64,000 nt of DNA from Rhodoblastus sp963828185 (GCA_963828185.1 CAWHDV010000019.1:248001-312000); one strand, 5' to 3'; positions 45,574 to 54,491 are shown, counted from the stretch's first letter. The notes: generated from the sequence alone by a model not told the origin. Numbers and translations: made by a program.

Positions 45574-45969
45574 ATGAGAGCGTCGTGCGCGGCGCAGATC
45601 GCGTCAGCATGGCAATTTTTCACTCTCACCGCGAGTGCGCGTTTGCGACAATTTCTCTCCTCGGGGCGGCTGCTATTCGGATTCAACGCCGTCTTGATCG
45701 CGACGATTTTGACCGGCGCCGCGCTCGTTCCGCATGACCCACGATCCGTCCTCGTCGTCGCATGGCCGGGACAGCTTGGCGCGGCAAACGTGATCTGGCG
45801 CGCGCATGGTTCGGTGCTGCGCGCCGGCTCTTGGGCGGCCGCCGCCATCGCAAAATCAGATGATCCAGGCTTCATCCATCGCCTTTACGCGGCCGGCGCG
45901 GTGCTCGTCCTGAACGGCGGCGCAGCGCGCGGATGCCAGCAAGTTTCAACCAACGGAAACCAGCTATGA
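45574..45969 (+). CDS. Small membrane-anchored protein, unknown function, coupled to a chemotaxis receptor
   Basis: A 131-residue protein with one hydrophobic helix (LLFGFNAVLIATILTGAALVP, about 33-53) and a following domain LVVAWPGQLGAANVIWRAHGSVLRAGSWAAAAIAKSDD and FIHRLYAAGAVLVLNGGA. No family recognised. Its stop TGA overlaps the ATG of the next gene (ATGA at 45966), suggesting it is translated together with the methyl-accepting chemotaxis-like receptor. The upstream 100 bases are AT-rich for this genome. Confidence 0.55.
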   Translation: MRASCAAQIASAWQFFTLTASARLRQFLSSGRLLFGFNAVLIATILTGAALVPHDPRSVLVVAWPGQLGAANVIWRAHGSVLRAGSWAAAAIAKSDDPGFIHRLYAAGAVLVLNGGAARGCQQVSTNGNQL

Positions 45970-47429
45970 ACGGTCTGGAAAAGCTTCGCCTCAGCTTCGC
46001 GCGCGGGTTTATTATCTTCATATGGGCCAACGTCGGATTGGTGGCGCTTGCGGCGGCCTGGCGCGGTCCGTCATCCTTTTGGGCGATTCCAATCTTCGCC
46101 GCTTTGATCGCCGTGGGCGCGACGCTCAGTTGGCGCGCCGACGCCACGGGGCTTGCGACCCGTCTGGTGACCTCAATGGCCGCGCCGGCCCAAGTGGCTT
46201 TGCTCCTCTATGTTTTTTCAGGAAGCGCCTACCAGATCGACATCCACATGTATTTCTTCGCCGTGCTCGCCATCAACTTGGGTTGGATTGATCAACGCGC
46301 CCTGGTCGCCGATGCGGCAACGGTCGCCTTTCACCATCTCATCCTCAATTTCCTGCTGCCGGCTGCGATCTTCCCCTCGACCGTTTCGGATCCGCCTCGC
46401 GTGTTTTTTCACGCTGTCATTCTCGTTGTGCAAATGGTCGCGCTATACTGGACGTGCAGCCGTTTGCAAGGCGCCTTCCAGGTCTCCGAGGCCGCGATGG
46501 CCGAATCCAGGGAAGCGAGTGGAGTTGCCGCTCATGCCAATAACGAGCGGGCCAGGATTGAACTGGAGCGCGAAAAGGACCGCAAGCAGATCATCAACAC
46601 GCTGGCTTCCAAATTCGAGCAAAGCGTCGGCGCGATCGTGAAGGGAGTTGGTTCCGCGGTCCTGGAGCTTGAAACCACCGCCCGCGATCTCAACAGCGCC
46701 GCGATCGAGACGGCGTCGCAGGCGATGAATGTCGCCTCGGCGTCCGAGCAAGCTTCCGGGAGCGTTCATGCGGTGGCCTCGGCAACCGAGGAATTATCCT
46801 ATTCGATCAAGGAAATCACCGAACAGGTGAATCATTCGCGCAAAATCGCGGGAGATGCAGCGTCGCAAGCGGAAAAGACCGATGAGCAGATGCACGATCT
46901 GGCCGATGCGGCCGGAAAGATCGGCGGCATCGTCAACCTCATCGCGGAAATCGCCGGGCAGACGAATCTGCTCGCCTTGAACGCCACCATTGAAGCGGCG
47001 CGCGCGGGCGAAGCCGGGCGCGGCTTCGCGGTGGTCGCCATGGAAGTCAAGGCGCTGGCGGAACAAACCGCGAGAGCGACGTCCGAGATCGGGGCGCAGA
47101 TCAACGGAATCCAGTCCTCGACGCGCAACGCAGCGACCTTCATCACATCAATCGCCAGGGCGACCAATCAGGTCAAGGAGATCGCCGACACGATCGCCTC
47201 CGCCGTTGAAGAGCAAGGCCAAGCGACGCACGAAATCGCCAAGAGCATTCAACAGGCGTCCAACGGAACAAAACTGGTCGCCGGCAACGTCGGCGGCGTG
47301 ATGCAGGCGACACAGCATTCGAGCGTTGCTTCAAGCCACATGTTGGCGTCAACAGGCGAGTTGTCGAAACAGGCCTCCCTCTTGGGCACTGAAGTCGACC
47401 GTTTCGTTCGATCGATCCGCGTGGCTTAG
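45966..47429 (+). CDS. Methyl-accepting chemotaxis-like receptor with a multi-helix membrane domain
   Basis: A 487-residue protein. Residues 1-170 hold about six hydrophobic helices (FIIFIWANVGLVALAAAW, LVTSMAAPAQVALLLYVFSG, HMYFFAVLAINLGWID, VFFHAVILVVQMVALYW), unlike the usual two-helix periplasmic sensor. No HAMP is seen. A long C-terminal coiled-coil signalling domain follows with the hairpin tip IAEIAGQTNLLALNATIEAARAGEAGRGFAVVAMEVKALAEQTA near 325-370. The membrane part likely senses a membrane-embedded or energy-related cue. No flagellar or che gene is nearby. Confidence 0.9.
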   Translation: MNGLEKLRLSFARGFIIFIWANVGLVALAAAWRGPSSFWAIPIFAALIAVGATLSWRADATGLATRLVTSMAAPAQVALLLYVFSGSAYQIDIHMYFFAVLAINLGWIDQRALVADAATVAFHHLILNFLLPAAIFPSTVSDPPRVFFHAVILVVQMVALYWTCSRLQGAFQVSEAAMAESREASGVAAHANNERARIELEREKDRKQIINTLASKFEQSVGAIVKGVGSAVLELETTARDLNSAAIETASQAMNVASASEQASGSVHAVASATEELSYSIKEITEQVNHSRKIAGDAASQAEKTDEQMHDLADAAGKIGGIVNLIAEIAGQTNLLALNATIEAARAGEAGRGFAVVAMEVKALAEQTARATSEIGAQINGIQSSTRNAATFITSIARATNQVKEIADTIASAVEEQGQATHEIAKSIQQASNGTKLVAGNVGGVMQATQHSSVASSHMLASTGELSKQASLLGTEVDRFVRSIRVA

Positions 47430-47584
47430 CTACGACTTTGAAAAAACGCTGGTTTCCGGTTGATCGCCCAAGCGTCGGACGCATCTGGCGCGGCGGGACG
47501 ACGACGCCCTCGTGCAAGTCGGTCACTTGCTGGAGCGCTGCCATGGGCGTTTCGGAAGGGCTTCTGTCGTTGGGATTGTCCTGG

Positions 47585-48269
47585 TCAGGCTGGGCCCGCC
47601 GCCGAAATCATCCGATAGTGGCGCGCCAGGGCGATCAGGCCGCGTCGTAAAATGAACAGGGCCACGGCGCCGGCCATTTTGGCGTCTTTGTAGGCGCCGA
47701 TCTCGCGGCCGATGTCGACCGGCTCTCGGTCATTCAGGACGATCGCCGCCAGCGGCTCGCGGAAATCGTCGGGGATGGCCTCGCGCGCGGCGCGGAATTT
47801 TTGCAGCGCGTCGATCTGGCTTTCGCAGCGCCAGAGGCCGATGGGCGAATAGGCCGCCGAGACCTCCTTCGATGGGTCGAGCGCGCGCAGCGGATCGAGG
47901 CCGGCGCGGAAAAAGTCCTGCCGGTATTTTTCCCCGGCCTGCGCCATGGCGAGATTTTTCGCTTTGTCGTCGCGGTCGAGCTGGTTGCGGTCGCGCAGTC
48001 GCGCCAGCGGCCCGTCGTCCATTCGCATTCGGACAAAGTCCACCGCGACAGCCTCGAAGGCGTCGCCGCGCGCCACCTCCACCACTTCGGAAAAACTCTT
48101 CGACTTTTGCCGCGTCGCCGGCCTTCAGCAGGCGTTCGACGCTGGGCGCCTCCGGCTTGCGGTAGCCGGTGTTGGCGAAGGTTTCGAGCATGCGCCGCGC
48201 CTGTTTCTGCTGTGGGTCGAGACAGGCCAATTTCGGCAGCGAGATTTTTGTTTTGCGGCGCTTGGTCAT
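47585..48269 (-). CDS. Phage-associated DUF6456-like protein, with a one-base frameshift
   Basis: Two frames form one 227-residue protein: MTKRRKTKISLPKLACLDPQ through LLKAGDAAKVEEF, then VVEVARGDAFEAVAVDFVRM. Removing one A from the A5 at 48091-48095 gives VEEFSEVVEVARGDAFE. Distinctive motif AGEKYRQDFFRAGLDPLRAL resembles the DUF6456 proteins; the C-terminus predicts a helical segment (VALFILRRGLIALARHY). It belongs to the leftward part of the phage-like cluster, together with the next gene. Role unknown. Confidence 0.55.
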
Positions 48270-48328
48270 GAGGGCTTCCGGCTCGAAGAGTGAGGGGCGT
48301 CGGGAGAAAGGGCGTTGCTTCTCGGCCC

Positions 48329-48419
48329 GGAATTGCGGGGACAGGAAACGAATTGCGGTGGTCGCCGCGGCGACTTGTCCGCCGCCGTGTTGCGCAATTC
48401 GATCCAGTCCCCGAATTCC
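48329..48419. repeat. 91-base inverted-repeat element (MITE-like)
   Basis: Imperfect arms GGAATTGCGGGGACAGGAAA...CGAATTGCG (48329-48357) and CGCAATTCGATCCAGTCCCC...GAATTCC (48393-48419). The right arm with adjoining CCGCCGTG recurs at 34172-34210 with one mismatch. It lies between two leftward genes of the phage-like cluster. No transposase; it may be a non-autonomous element or a structured intergenic repeat. Confidence 0.6.
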
Positions 48420-48436
48420 TGCGTTGCGGCATTGCT

Positions 48437-48946
48437 TCAGGGGGCGTCGCTGAGCGTCAGGGCGAGTTCGCCGCCCGCGCTGCCGCCATAGCAGGCGGAG
48501 AATCTGTCCGGGCTCAGGCCGCGTTTTATGACGCGGCAGCGCGCCAGCAGTTCGACCAGCGGCCGCTCCATCGCGCCGAATTGCCGGGTGCGCGAATTGC
48601 GCGGCGCCACCACTTCGAGCGCATAGGTCGCATTCATGCGGCCGGGCCTTTGCGCGCTGAGCCGACGCGCCGCCTGCTCCAGCCATTCCTCATAGGCCTC
48701 GGAGCGGACAAGCCCCTGCGCCGACGACGCATAGAGAACGGAGGCGGGAGGAGGCGGCGGCGCGTGCAGGATGATTTTTCGCGCGGTCGGGCGCGGCTCG
48801 GCGCTGAGGCCGAACTGGCCGGTTTTCAGCGAGGCCGCGCGCGGCTTGGCCTTTTCGACCCGCACTGGCCGGGCGCCAAGGCGGGGGACGATCAACGTGG
48901 TGGAAGAGAAGGGCGACAGCGACAGGAAAGGAGCGGGGAGGGTCAT
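48437..48946 (-). CDS. Phage early-region protein, possibly RusA-like
   Basis: About 169 residues starting MTLPAPFLSLSPFSSTTL at 48946. The second half (YEEWLEQAARRLSAQRPGRMNATYALEVVAPRNSRTRQFGAMERPLVELLARCRVI) has the layout of RusA-type Holliday-junction resolvases (short strand, then R/D-rich site, then helix ELLARCRVI), but the catalytic aspartates of RusA are not evident, so this is tentative. Transcribed away from the divergent S24 repressor gene; operator-like palindromes lie in between. Confidence 0.5.
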   Translation of the reverse strand: MTLPAPFLSLSPFSSTTLIVPRLGARPVRVEKAKPRAASLKTGQFGLSAEPRPTARKIILHAPPPPPASVLYASSAQGLVRSEAYEEWLEQAARRLSAQRPGRMNATYALEVVAPRNSRTRQFGAMERPLVELLARCRVIKRGLSPDRFSACYGGSAGGELALTLSDAP

Positions 48947-49028
48947 GGGCGGGTTCAGCTCGCGGGTTGCAATGGCCGTCGTCCGCAACGGCGGAGAGAA
49001 CATAAGAGGAACAATCCCATCGTGTCAA

Positions 49029-49042
49029 TGGGCAAAATCCCA
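49029..49042. promoter_or_regulatory. Operator-like palindrome TGGGC-AAAA-TCCCA
   Basis: One of several TGGGA-N4-TCCCA type sites around the S24 repressor gene (also 49064-49077 and 49900-49913). It lies in the divergent gap between the leftward gene at 48946 and the repressor start at 49080, so repressor binding could control both. Confidence 0.6.
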
Positions 49043-49063
49043 CTAGACGTCCCGCTCAAAACA

Positions 49064-49077
49064 TGGGAAATATCCCA
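49064..49077. promoter_or_regulatory. Operator-like palindrome TGGGA-AATA-TCCCA
   Basis: Perfect 5-base arms with a 4-base spacer, two bases before the repressor ATG (49080), so it overlaps the ribosome-binding region. Autoregulation of the repressor is a reasonable inference. Confidence 0.65.
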
Positions 49078-49079
49078 TC

Positions 49080-49833
49080 ATGGACGAAGCCATCAAACAG
49101 CGCGTCCGGGCCGAAATGGAGCGGCAGGGCCTCGACATGAAGGGCCTGTCGAAACTCGCCGGCCTGGGCGAGACCTATGTGCGCGACGCGCTCAAGCGCG
49201 GCCGCGGCGGCTCGCTGCCGGCCTTGAACAAGCTGGCGGCGGCGCTGGGACGTTCGCTCGGCTGGCTGATGACCGGCGCGCAGGAGGCGGGCGGCGAATT
49301 CGCTCCCGAAAAACCGCCGCGCCGAAAGCTCGACACCAGCGTCGATCGGAAAATGGTGGACAGCGCCTCGGCTGACGCCGGCTCGACCATTTTCGAGGTG
49401 GATGTCCGGGCCGGGGCGGGCGGCGGCGGCGTGCCGGTCGAGGCCTTCGTGCATGACGAGCGCGGCAACGTCTATTCGGCGGAGGGCATAGCCGCCGAAT
49501 GGAGTTCTGCCGCAGACCATCATGCAGGGGGTTCTGCACGCGTCGTCCCGCCATATCCGCGTGTTTGAGGTGATCGGCGATTCGATGGAGCCGCGCCTGT
49601 TCGAGGGCGACCGCGTGTTCATCGACCTGCGATACGCCATCCCGAGTTCGGAAGGCATATTCGCCCTGTGGGACGGCTATGGCCTGGTGATCAAGCGGCT
49701 GCAGATCGTCATGGGCTCCGAGCCGATGCGCATCCGCGTCATTTCCGCCAATTCCAGCTATTCGCCCTATGAGGCCGGCCTCGACGACGTCAGGATCATC
49801 GGCCGTTTCGCCGGGCGCTTTACCGTCAATTGA
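49080..49833 (+). CDS. S24-family (CI/LexA-like) phage repressor, with a one-base frameshift
   Basis: N-terminal helix-turn-helix (DMKGLSKLAGLGETYVRDALKRG, about 18-40; PALNKLAAALGRSLGWLMTG), linker with AGAGGGG near 110-117, and C-terminal S24 peptidase-fold: EVIGDSMEPRLFEGDRVFID (Ser of the dyad near 167) and GYGLVIKRLQ (Lys near 206). The two parts are in different frames; removing one T of the TT at 49505-49506 gives 250 residues. The Ala-Gly sites of the linker and the intact Ser/Lys suggest SOS-type self-cleavage, as in lambda CI and LexA. Operator-like sites flank the gene. Confidence 0.85.
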
Positions 49834-49899
49834 GTCGTCCCATTTGATTTTCCGCTCCGCGCGCCCATTAGCTCAACGCCTGTCCCTCTGGGTCGAAAA

Positions 49900-49913
49900 T
49901 GGGATAAATCCCA
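49900..49913. promoter_or_regulatory. Operator-like palindrome TGGGA-TAAA-TCCCA
   Basis: Perfect arms, located 67 bases after the repressor stop and about 150 bases before the terminase small subunit start. Half-sites TCCCA (49928-49932) and GCCCA (49938-49942) with AAA spacers follow. It places the late (packaging/structural) genes under the same repressor as the leftward genes. Confidence 0.6.
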
Positions 49914-50060
49914 AAAAGGCGCATAAATCCCATTAAAGCCCATTGACGGGTCGACCGACTTCGGCTACAAATATCCACGTTGAAGATTTCCGCCCGGCGC
50001 TCCCGAAAAAGGGGCCGCCGGGTTTTTCTTTCCCGGACACCAATCGGACTTGGATGGCAC

Positions 50061-50600
50061 ATGGCGTCGGACCTGCGCGAAATCTTGGCGATGAGACGCA
50101 AGGCGCGGCGCCCGCTGACGGAAGCGCGCCCGGACCACACGCAGGGCGCGGAGCTGGAGACGCCGCTCGACCGCGCCGATCGCGACAACAGGGATTTGGC
50201 GATCCTGAACATGCGCCTGCACGGGCTGACTTTTCATGAGATCGCCCGCAAACTGCCTGAGATGGGATACCGCCGTGTTTCGCTCAGCCGCATTTACGCG
50301 ATCGTCGGCAAGGCCCTGCGCTCCTGCCGCGAGCAGCCTGCGCGAGAACTGCGCCAGCTGGAACTGCTGCGGCTCGATCAATTGCAGGCTGCGCATTACA
50401 AGGCGGCGATGGGCGGCGACGCCGCCGCCATCACGCGCGTCCTCTCGATCATGGACCGCCGCGCCAAGTTGCTCGGGCTCGACGCGGGCGTCGAGGCGAC
50501 ATCGTCGCTCGACGAGGCCCGCGCCTCGCTGGCGAAGAAGCTCGAAGGACTTTCGCGCGGGCAGGGCGCCAAAACCAATGAAGCGGATGCGAAGAAGTAA
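50061..50600 (+). CDS. Probable phage terminase small subunit
   Basis: A 179-residue protein with a central helix-turn-helix (LHGLTFHEIARKLPEMGYRRVSLSRIYAIVGKAL) and helical flanks (LRQLELLRLDQLQAAHYKAAMGGDAAAITRVLSIMDRRAKLLGLDAG). Such DNA-binding, helical proteins placed directly before a large terminase are small-subunit terminases that recognise the packaging site. The large subunit starts nine bases after its stop. Start ATG 50061 is preceded by a suitable GGAT region; a longer frame upstream is unlikely. Confidence 0.75.
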   Translation: MASDLREILAMRRKARRPLTEARPDHTQGAELETPLDRADRDNRDLAILNMRLHGLTFHEIARKLPEMGYRRVSLSRIYAIVGKALRSCREQPARELRQLELLRLDQLQAAHYKAAMGGDAAAITRVLSIMDRRAKLLGLDAGVEATSSLDEARASLAKKLEGLSRGQGAKTNEADAKK

Positions 50601-50608
50601 TCGCGTCC

Positions 50609-51958
50609 ATGCGCAAACCTCCCGCCCATGCGGATGAACTGGCGCGGCTCGGCCCGCGCGAGCGCGACGTCTTTTTCGGAAAACTCGACGCCGATGAACT
50701 CGAATCGCTGAAGACGCTCTGGTCCTTCTGGGCCAGGCCGGAGCAGCTGGTTCCGCCGGGCGACTGGGTTTTTTGGCTGCCGCTCGCCGGGCGCGGCTGG
50801 GGCAAGACACGCACCGGGGCGGAGACCGTGCGCCATTGGGCGCGCGATTTCGCTCTGGTCAACCTGATCGGCGCGACCGCCGATGATGTGCGCGACGTAA
50901 TGGTTGAGGGCGAATCCGGCGTGCTTGCGATCTGCCCGCGCGACGAACGCCCTCGCTACGTCGCGCACAAGCGTCGGCTGGAATGGCCGAACGGGGCGAA
51001 GAGCCTGTTGTTTTCCGCCGAAGAGCCAGAACGTTTGCGCGGAAAGCAGCACATGAAACTGTGGTGCGACGAACTCGCCGCATGGCGTTATCCCGACGCC
51101 TGGGACCAGGCTGTGTTCGGGCTTCGGCTCGGCGGAAAGCCGCAAGCCATCGTCACCACCACGCCGCGTCCGACCAAATTGATGCGCGATCTCCTCGCTG
51201 ATCCGCTGACCTATTCGACGCAGCATTCGACCTTCGACAACATCGGCAATCTCGCTGAAAATTTTCTCACCCGTGTGGTGCGCAAATACGAGGGCACGCG
51301 CCTCGGGCGGCAGGAACTGCACGCTCACATGCTGCTCGATGCGCCGGGCGCGCTGTGGACGCGCGAAATGATCGAGGCGGCGCTGGCGGAGAAGGGCGAG
51401 CGCCCGAAACTCACGCGCATCGTCGTCGCCGTCGATCCGCCGGCGACATCGGGCGAGAACGCCGACGAATGCGGCATGGTGGTCGCGGGCCTCGCGCCCG
51501 ATCGCCGCGTCTTCGTGCTCGCCGACCTCTCACGCCAGGGCGAGACGCCGCTCGGCTGGAGCCTTCGCGCAGTGAACGCGCTGAAGGAATTTGCCGCCGA
51601 TTGCATCGTCGCCGAAGTGAACAATGGCGGCGAGATGATCGAGACGCTCATCCGCCAGGTGGACGCCAACGTTCCCTTCCGCGCGGTGCGCGCAAGCCGC
51701 GGCAAATTCACCCGCGCCGAGCCGGTGGCCGCGCTTTACGAACAGGGCAGGGTGCGCCATTGCGGCGTGTTCGCCAAACTCGAAGACCAGATGTGCCTGA
51801 TGACGCCGGATTTCGACCGGGCGCGGGCGGGGTATTCGCCCGACCGGGTGGACGCGCTGGTCTGGGCCGTGTCGGCGCTGCTGTACGAGCAGGGCGATGG
51901 CTCAGGCGTTTTTGAATTTTATCGGACGCAGGCGGCCGGGCTGAACCGGCAGGACTGA
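50609..51958 (+). CDS. Phage/GTA terminase large subunit
   Basis: A 449-residue packaging motor. N-terminal ATPase: Walker A-like GRGWGKTRTGAET (about 60-72), LWCDELAAW as the Walker B region (about 151-159) and a coupling motif TTTPRPTKLMRDLL. C-terminal nuclease with acidic residues VVAVDPPATSGENADECGMVV (about 272-292), AEVNNGGEMIETLIR and SPDRVDALVWAVSALL. The overall pattern is that of HK97/RcGTA-type large terminases. Start ATG 50609. Confidence 0.92.
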   Translation: MRKPPAHADELARLGPRERDVFFGKLDADELESLKTLWSFWARPEQLVPPGDWVFWLPLAGRGWGKTRTGAETVRHWARDFALVNLIGATADDVRDVMVEGESGVLAICPRDERPRYVAHKRRLEWPNGAKSLLFSAEEPERLRGKQHMKLWCDELAAWRYPDAWDQAVFGLRLGGKPQAIVTTTPRPTKLMRDLLADPLTYSTQHSTFDNIGNLAENFLTRVVRKYEGTRLGRQELHAHMLLDAPGALWTREMIEAALAEKGERPKLTRIVVAVDPPATSGENADECGMVVAGLAPDRRVFVLADLSRQGETPLGWSLRAVNALKEFAADCIVAEVNNGGEMIETLIRQVDANVPFRAVRASRGKFTRAEPVAALYEQGRVRHCGVFAKLEDQMCLMTPDFDRARAGYSPDRVDALVWAVSALLYEQGDGSGVFEFYRTQAAGLNRQD

Positions 51959-51975
51959 AATCACTGGAGTCAAAC

Positions 51976-53344
51976 ATGAGCGAACGCGGCGCGGGTCTGC
52001 CACGCTGGTCCCTTTCGCCTGCGCAAGTCAGCGCGCGTTTCGGCGATCCGGCGAATGGCGCCGCCGACTGGTTCGGACCCTCCGACCCGCAGTCGCCCGC
52101 CGCTCCCGCCGACGTCGCGGGACGGCAATGGGATTTTTCGGCCGGCTACAATCTGGCCACGCGCCCGCGCCCCTATGAGGCGATTTCCTTCGCCGACCTG
52201 CGCGCGCTGGCTGAAGCCTATGACCTGTTGCGCCTGGTGATCGAGACGCGCAAGGATCAGGTCGGACGGATGAACTGGGCCATTCGCGCCAAGCCGGGCG
52301 CCAATGCCGACGCCGCGCAGATCGCGCAAATCGAAAAATTCTTTCACCGCCCGGACGGCGCGCACGACTGGTGCGGCTGGATGCGGATGATCCTCGAAGA
52401 CCTGTTCGTCATCGACGCGCCGTCTCTGTGGTGCGAGCGCGATCGCGCAGGCAATCTGCTGGCGCTGCATCCGCTCGACGGCGCGACGATAAAACCGGTG
52501 CTCGACGCCTGGGGCCGCACGCCGCGTCCCTTCGCGCAAAACGGCAAGCTCGTCTATCCCGTCGCCTATCAGCAGGTTCTCAAGGGCATGCCGGCGGTCG
52601 ATTATTCCGAGCGCGACATCGTCTATCGGCCACGCAATCCGCGCGTCCATCGCGCCTATGGCTATTCCCCGGTCGAGCAGGTGATCGCCACCGTCAATAT
52701 CGGCATGAAGCGGCAATTGAACCAGCTCGCCTATTACTCAGAAGGCAATATTCCCGAGAGCCTGATCGGCGTGCCGGACGCCTGGACGCCGGACCAGATC
52801 AAGAATTTCCAGGATTATTGGGATTTGTATTTCACCGGCGACCTGGCGCGGCGGCGGCGGGCGAAATTCGTGCCCGGCGGCGTGGCGAAAACCTTCATTC
52901 AGACCAAGGAGCCGGAGCTGAAAAACGCCTTCGACGAATGGATCGCGCGCGTCGTCTGCTTCGCCTTTTCCGTCTCGCCGCAACCCCTAGTCAACCAGAT
53001 GAACCGCGCCACCAGCGAGACGCAGAAGGACAGCCGCCGACGAGGAGGGGCTGCTGCCGATCCTCGGCTGGATCAAGCGGCTTTGCGATCATGTCATCCA
53101 CATGCTCGGCGCCGACACTATGGAATTCGTCTGGCGTCCCGAGAGCGTCATCGATCCGACCATCCAGCGCGCGAACCTGGTCGCCTATGTCTCAGCCGGC
53201 ATGATGACGCGCCAGCGCGCCGCCGCGATTCTGGGCGAGACGCTGCCGGATGATCCGATGGCGGATGTGCTGACCGTGACCACGGCGCAGGGGGTGGTGA
53301 GGCTGGGGGGGAATCCGGTTCCACGCGCCGGCGCCGACTTATAA
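51976..53344 (+). CDS. Phage portal protein, with a one-base frameshift
   Basis: HK97-type portal ring protein through which DNA enters the capsid. First frame: YDLLRLVIETRKDQVGRMNWAIRAKPG, HPLDGATIKPVLDAWG, SPVEQVIATVNIGMKRQLNQLAYYSEGN, and FSVSPQPLVNQMNRATSETQKDS. Second frame continues ADEEGLLPILGWIKRLCDHVIHMLG to the end GVVRLGGNPVPRAGADL. One extra C near 53033 explains the shift; the corrected length is 455 residues. Its stop codon forms TTATAA with the convergent hisC stop. Confidence 0.88.
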
Positions 53345-54394
53345 AATGTCGCGCAACGCCGCGATAAGCTTGCCGGTCTGTTCCGCCGTTCCCACGGTAA
53401 TTCGTAAAAAATCCTCGATGCGCGGCGCGGAAAAATTCCGCACCAGCACGGCGCGGTCGCGCAGGGCTTGCGCGAGTTCGGCGCCCCCAGCGCTTTTATG
53501 CCGGGCAAAGACGAAATTGGCGCTCGACGGCAGCAGTGCAAAATCAAGCGCGCGCAATTGCGCCGCCATGTTTTCGCGCTCCGCGACGATGGTTTTCAGG
53601 CCGGCCTGGAAATAGCCCTCGTCCTCGACCGAGGCGATGGCGCCAGCCAGCGCGATGCGGTTGACCGGATAGGAATTGAAACAGTTTTTCACGCGAGATA
53701 GCGCTTCGATCAGCGAGGGCGCGCCGAGCGCATAGCCGACGCGCAGGCCCGCCAGGGCGCGCGACTTCGAGAAGGTGCGCACGACCAGAAGATTGGGATG
53801 ATCGGCGATCAAGGGTATCGCGCTTTCGCCGCCGAAATCGACATAGGCCTCGTCCACGACCACGGGAATGCCGGCGTTCTGGTCGAGCAGCGTCCTGATC
53901 GCGTCGAGCGGCAGGGCGATGCCGGTCGGCGCATTGGGATTGGCGAAGACGATCGCCCCGGCTGAGTTGCGGCGGTAATCGTCGATGACGATGCGCATGT
54001 CCTCATCAACCGGGATCGTCTGGAAGTCGATGCCGTAAAGCTTGGCCCAGACGGGATAGAAACTGTAGGTCACGTCGGGAAACAACAGCGGCCTGTCGTG
54101 CTTGAGCAGCGCCTGGAAAGTGTGCGCCAGCACCTCGTCGGAACTGTTGCCGACGAAAACGTTGTGCGCTGAAAGGCCGTGATAGGCGGCGAGCGTTTGT
54201 CGCAACGTGTTGGATTCCGGATCGGGATAGAGCCGCAATGAATCGTTGGTGGCCTCATGCATGGCTTCGAGCGCGCGCGGCGACGGCGGCAGCGGGCTTT
54301 CATTGGTGTTGAGCTTGACCAGGCCCTCTATCCGCGGCTGTTCGCCGGGGGTGTAGGGGCTGAGGCCCTGCGCGAGCGTGCTCCAGAACTGCAT
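53339..54394 (-). CDS. hisC: Histidinol-phosphate aminotransferase, inside the phage cluster
   Basis: A complete 351-residue PLP enzyme, starting MQFWSTLAQGLSPYTPGEQPRIEGLVKLNTNESPLPPSP, with the substrate/PLP segment VFANPNAPTGIALPLD, the catalytic-lysine motif TFSKSRALAGLRVGYALG and NCFNSYPVNRIAL. It acts in histidine synthesis, and some members transaminate aromatic amino-acid precursors. It lies on the opposite strand between portal and protease genes: its stop (53339-53341) overlaps the portal stop, and it diverges from the protease gene. GC content and codon use look like chromosomal genes. This placement is unusual for a phage. Confidence 0.93.
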   Translation of the reverse strand: MQFWSTLAQGLSPYTPGEQPRIEGLVKLNTNESPLPPSPRALEAMHEATNDSLRLYPDPESNTLRQTLAAYHGLSAHNVFVGNSSDEVLAHTFQALLKHDRPLLFPDVTYSFYPVWAKLYGIDFQTIPVDEDMRIVIDDYRRNSAGAIVFANPNAPTGIALPLDAIRTLLDQNAGIPVVVDEAYVDFGGESAIPLIADHPNLLVVRTFSKSRALAGLRVGYALGAPSLIEALSRVKNCFNSYPVNRIALAGAIASVEDEGYFQAGLKTIVAERENMAAQLRALDFALLPSSANFVFARHKSAGGAELAQALRDRAVLVRNFSAPRIEDFLRITVGTAEQTGKLIAALRDIL

Positions 54395-54463
54395 TTCGTC
54401 TCCGCGCCAATGCCACACGCGCCCATGAGGCGCGCCCGTTTCTAGAAAACTTCTGTCCAAAAC

Positions 54464-54491
54464 GCCAGTCCCGCCAGAAAGCGGGGCTGGC
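54464..54491. other. Hairpin GCCAGTCCCGC-CAGAAA-GCGGGGCTGGC
   Basis: Eleven-base arms (one G-T pair) between the hisC start (54394) and the protease start (54514). No T-run follows, so it is not a clear terminator; it could be a leader structure for the protease mRNA or a remnant of insertion. Confidence 0.4.

Noticed and set aside
47430..47584. Left attachment site of the phage-like element
   Set aside because: No repeat pairing with another place in the window and no integrase; the boundary cannot be set from this sequence.
54464..54491. Hairpin before the protease as a Rho-independent terminator
   Set aside because: No T-tract follows on either strand, so it is listed only as a hairpin.
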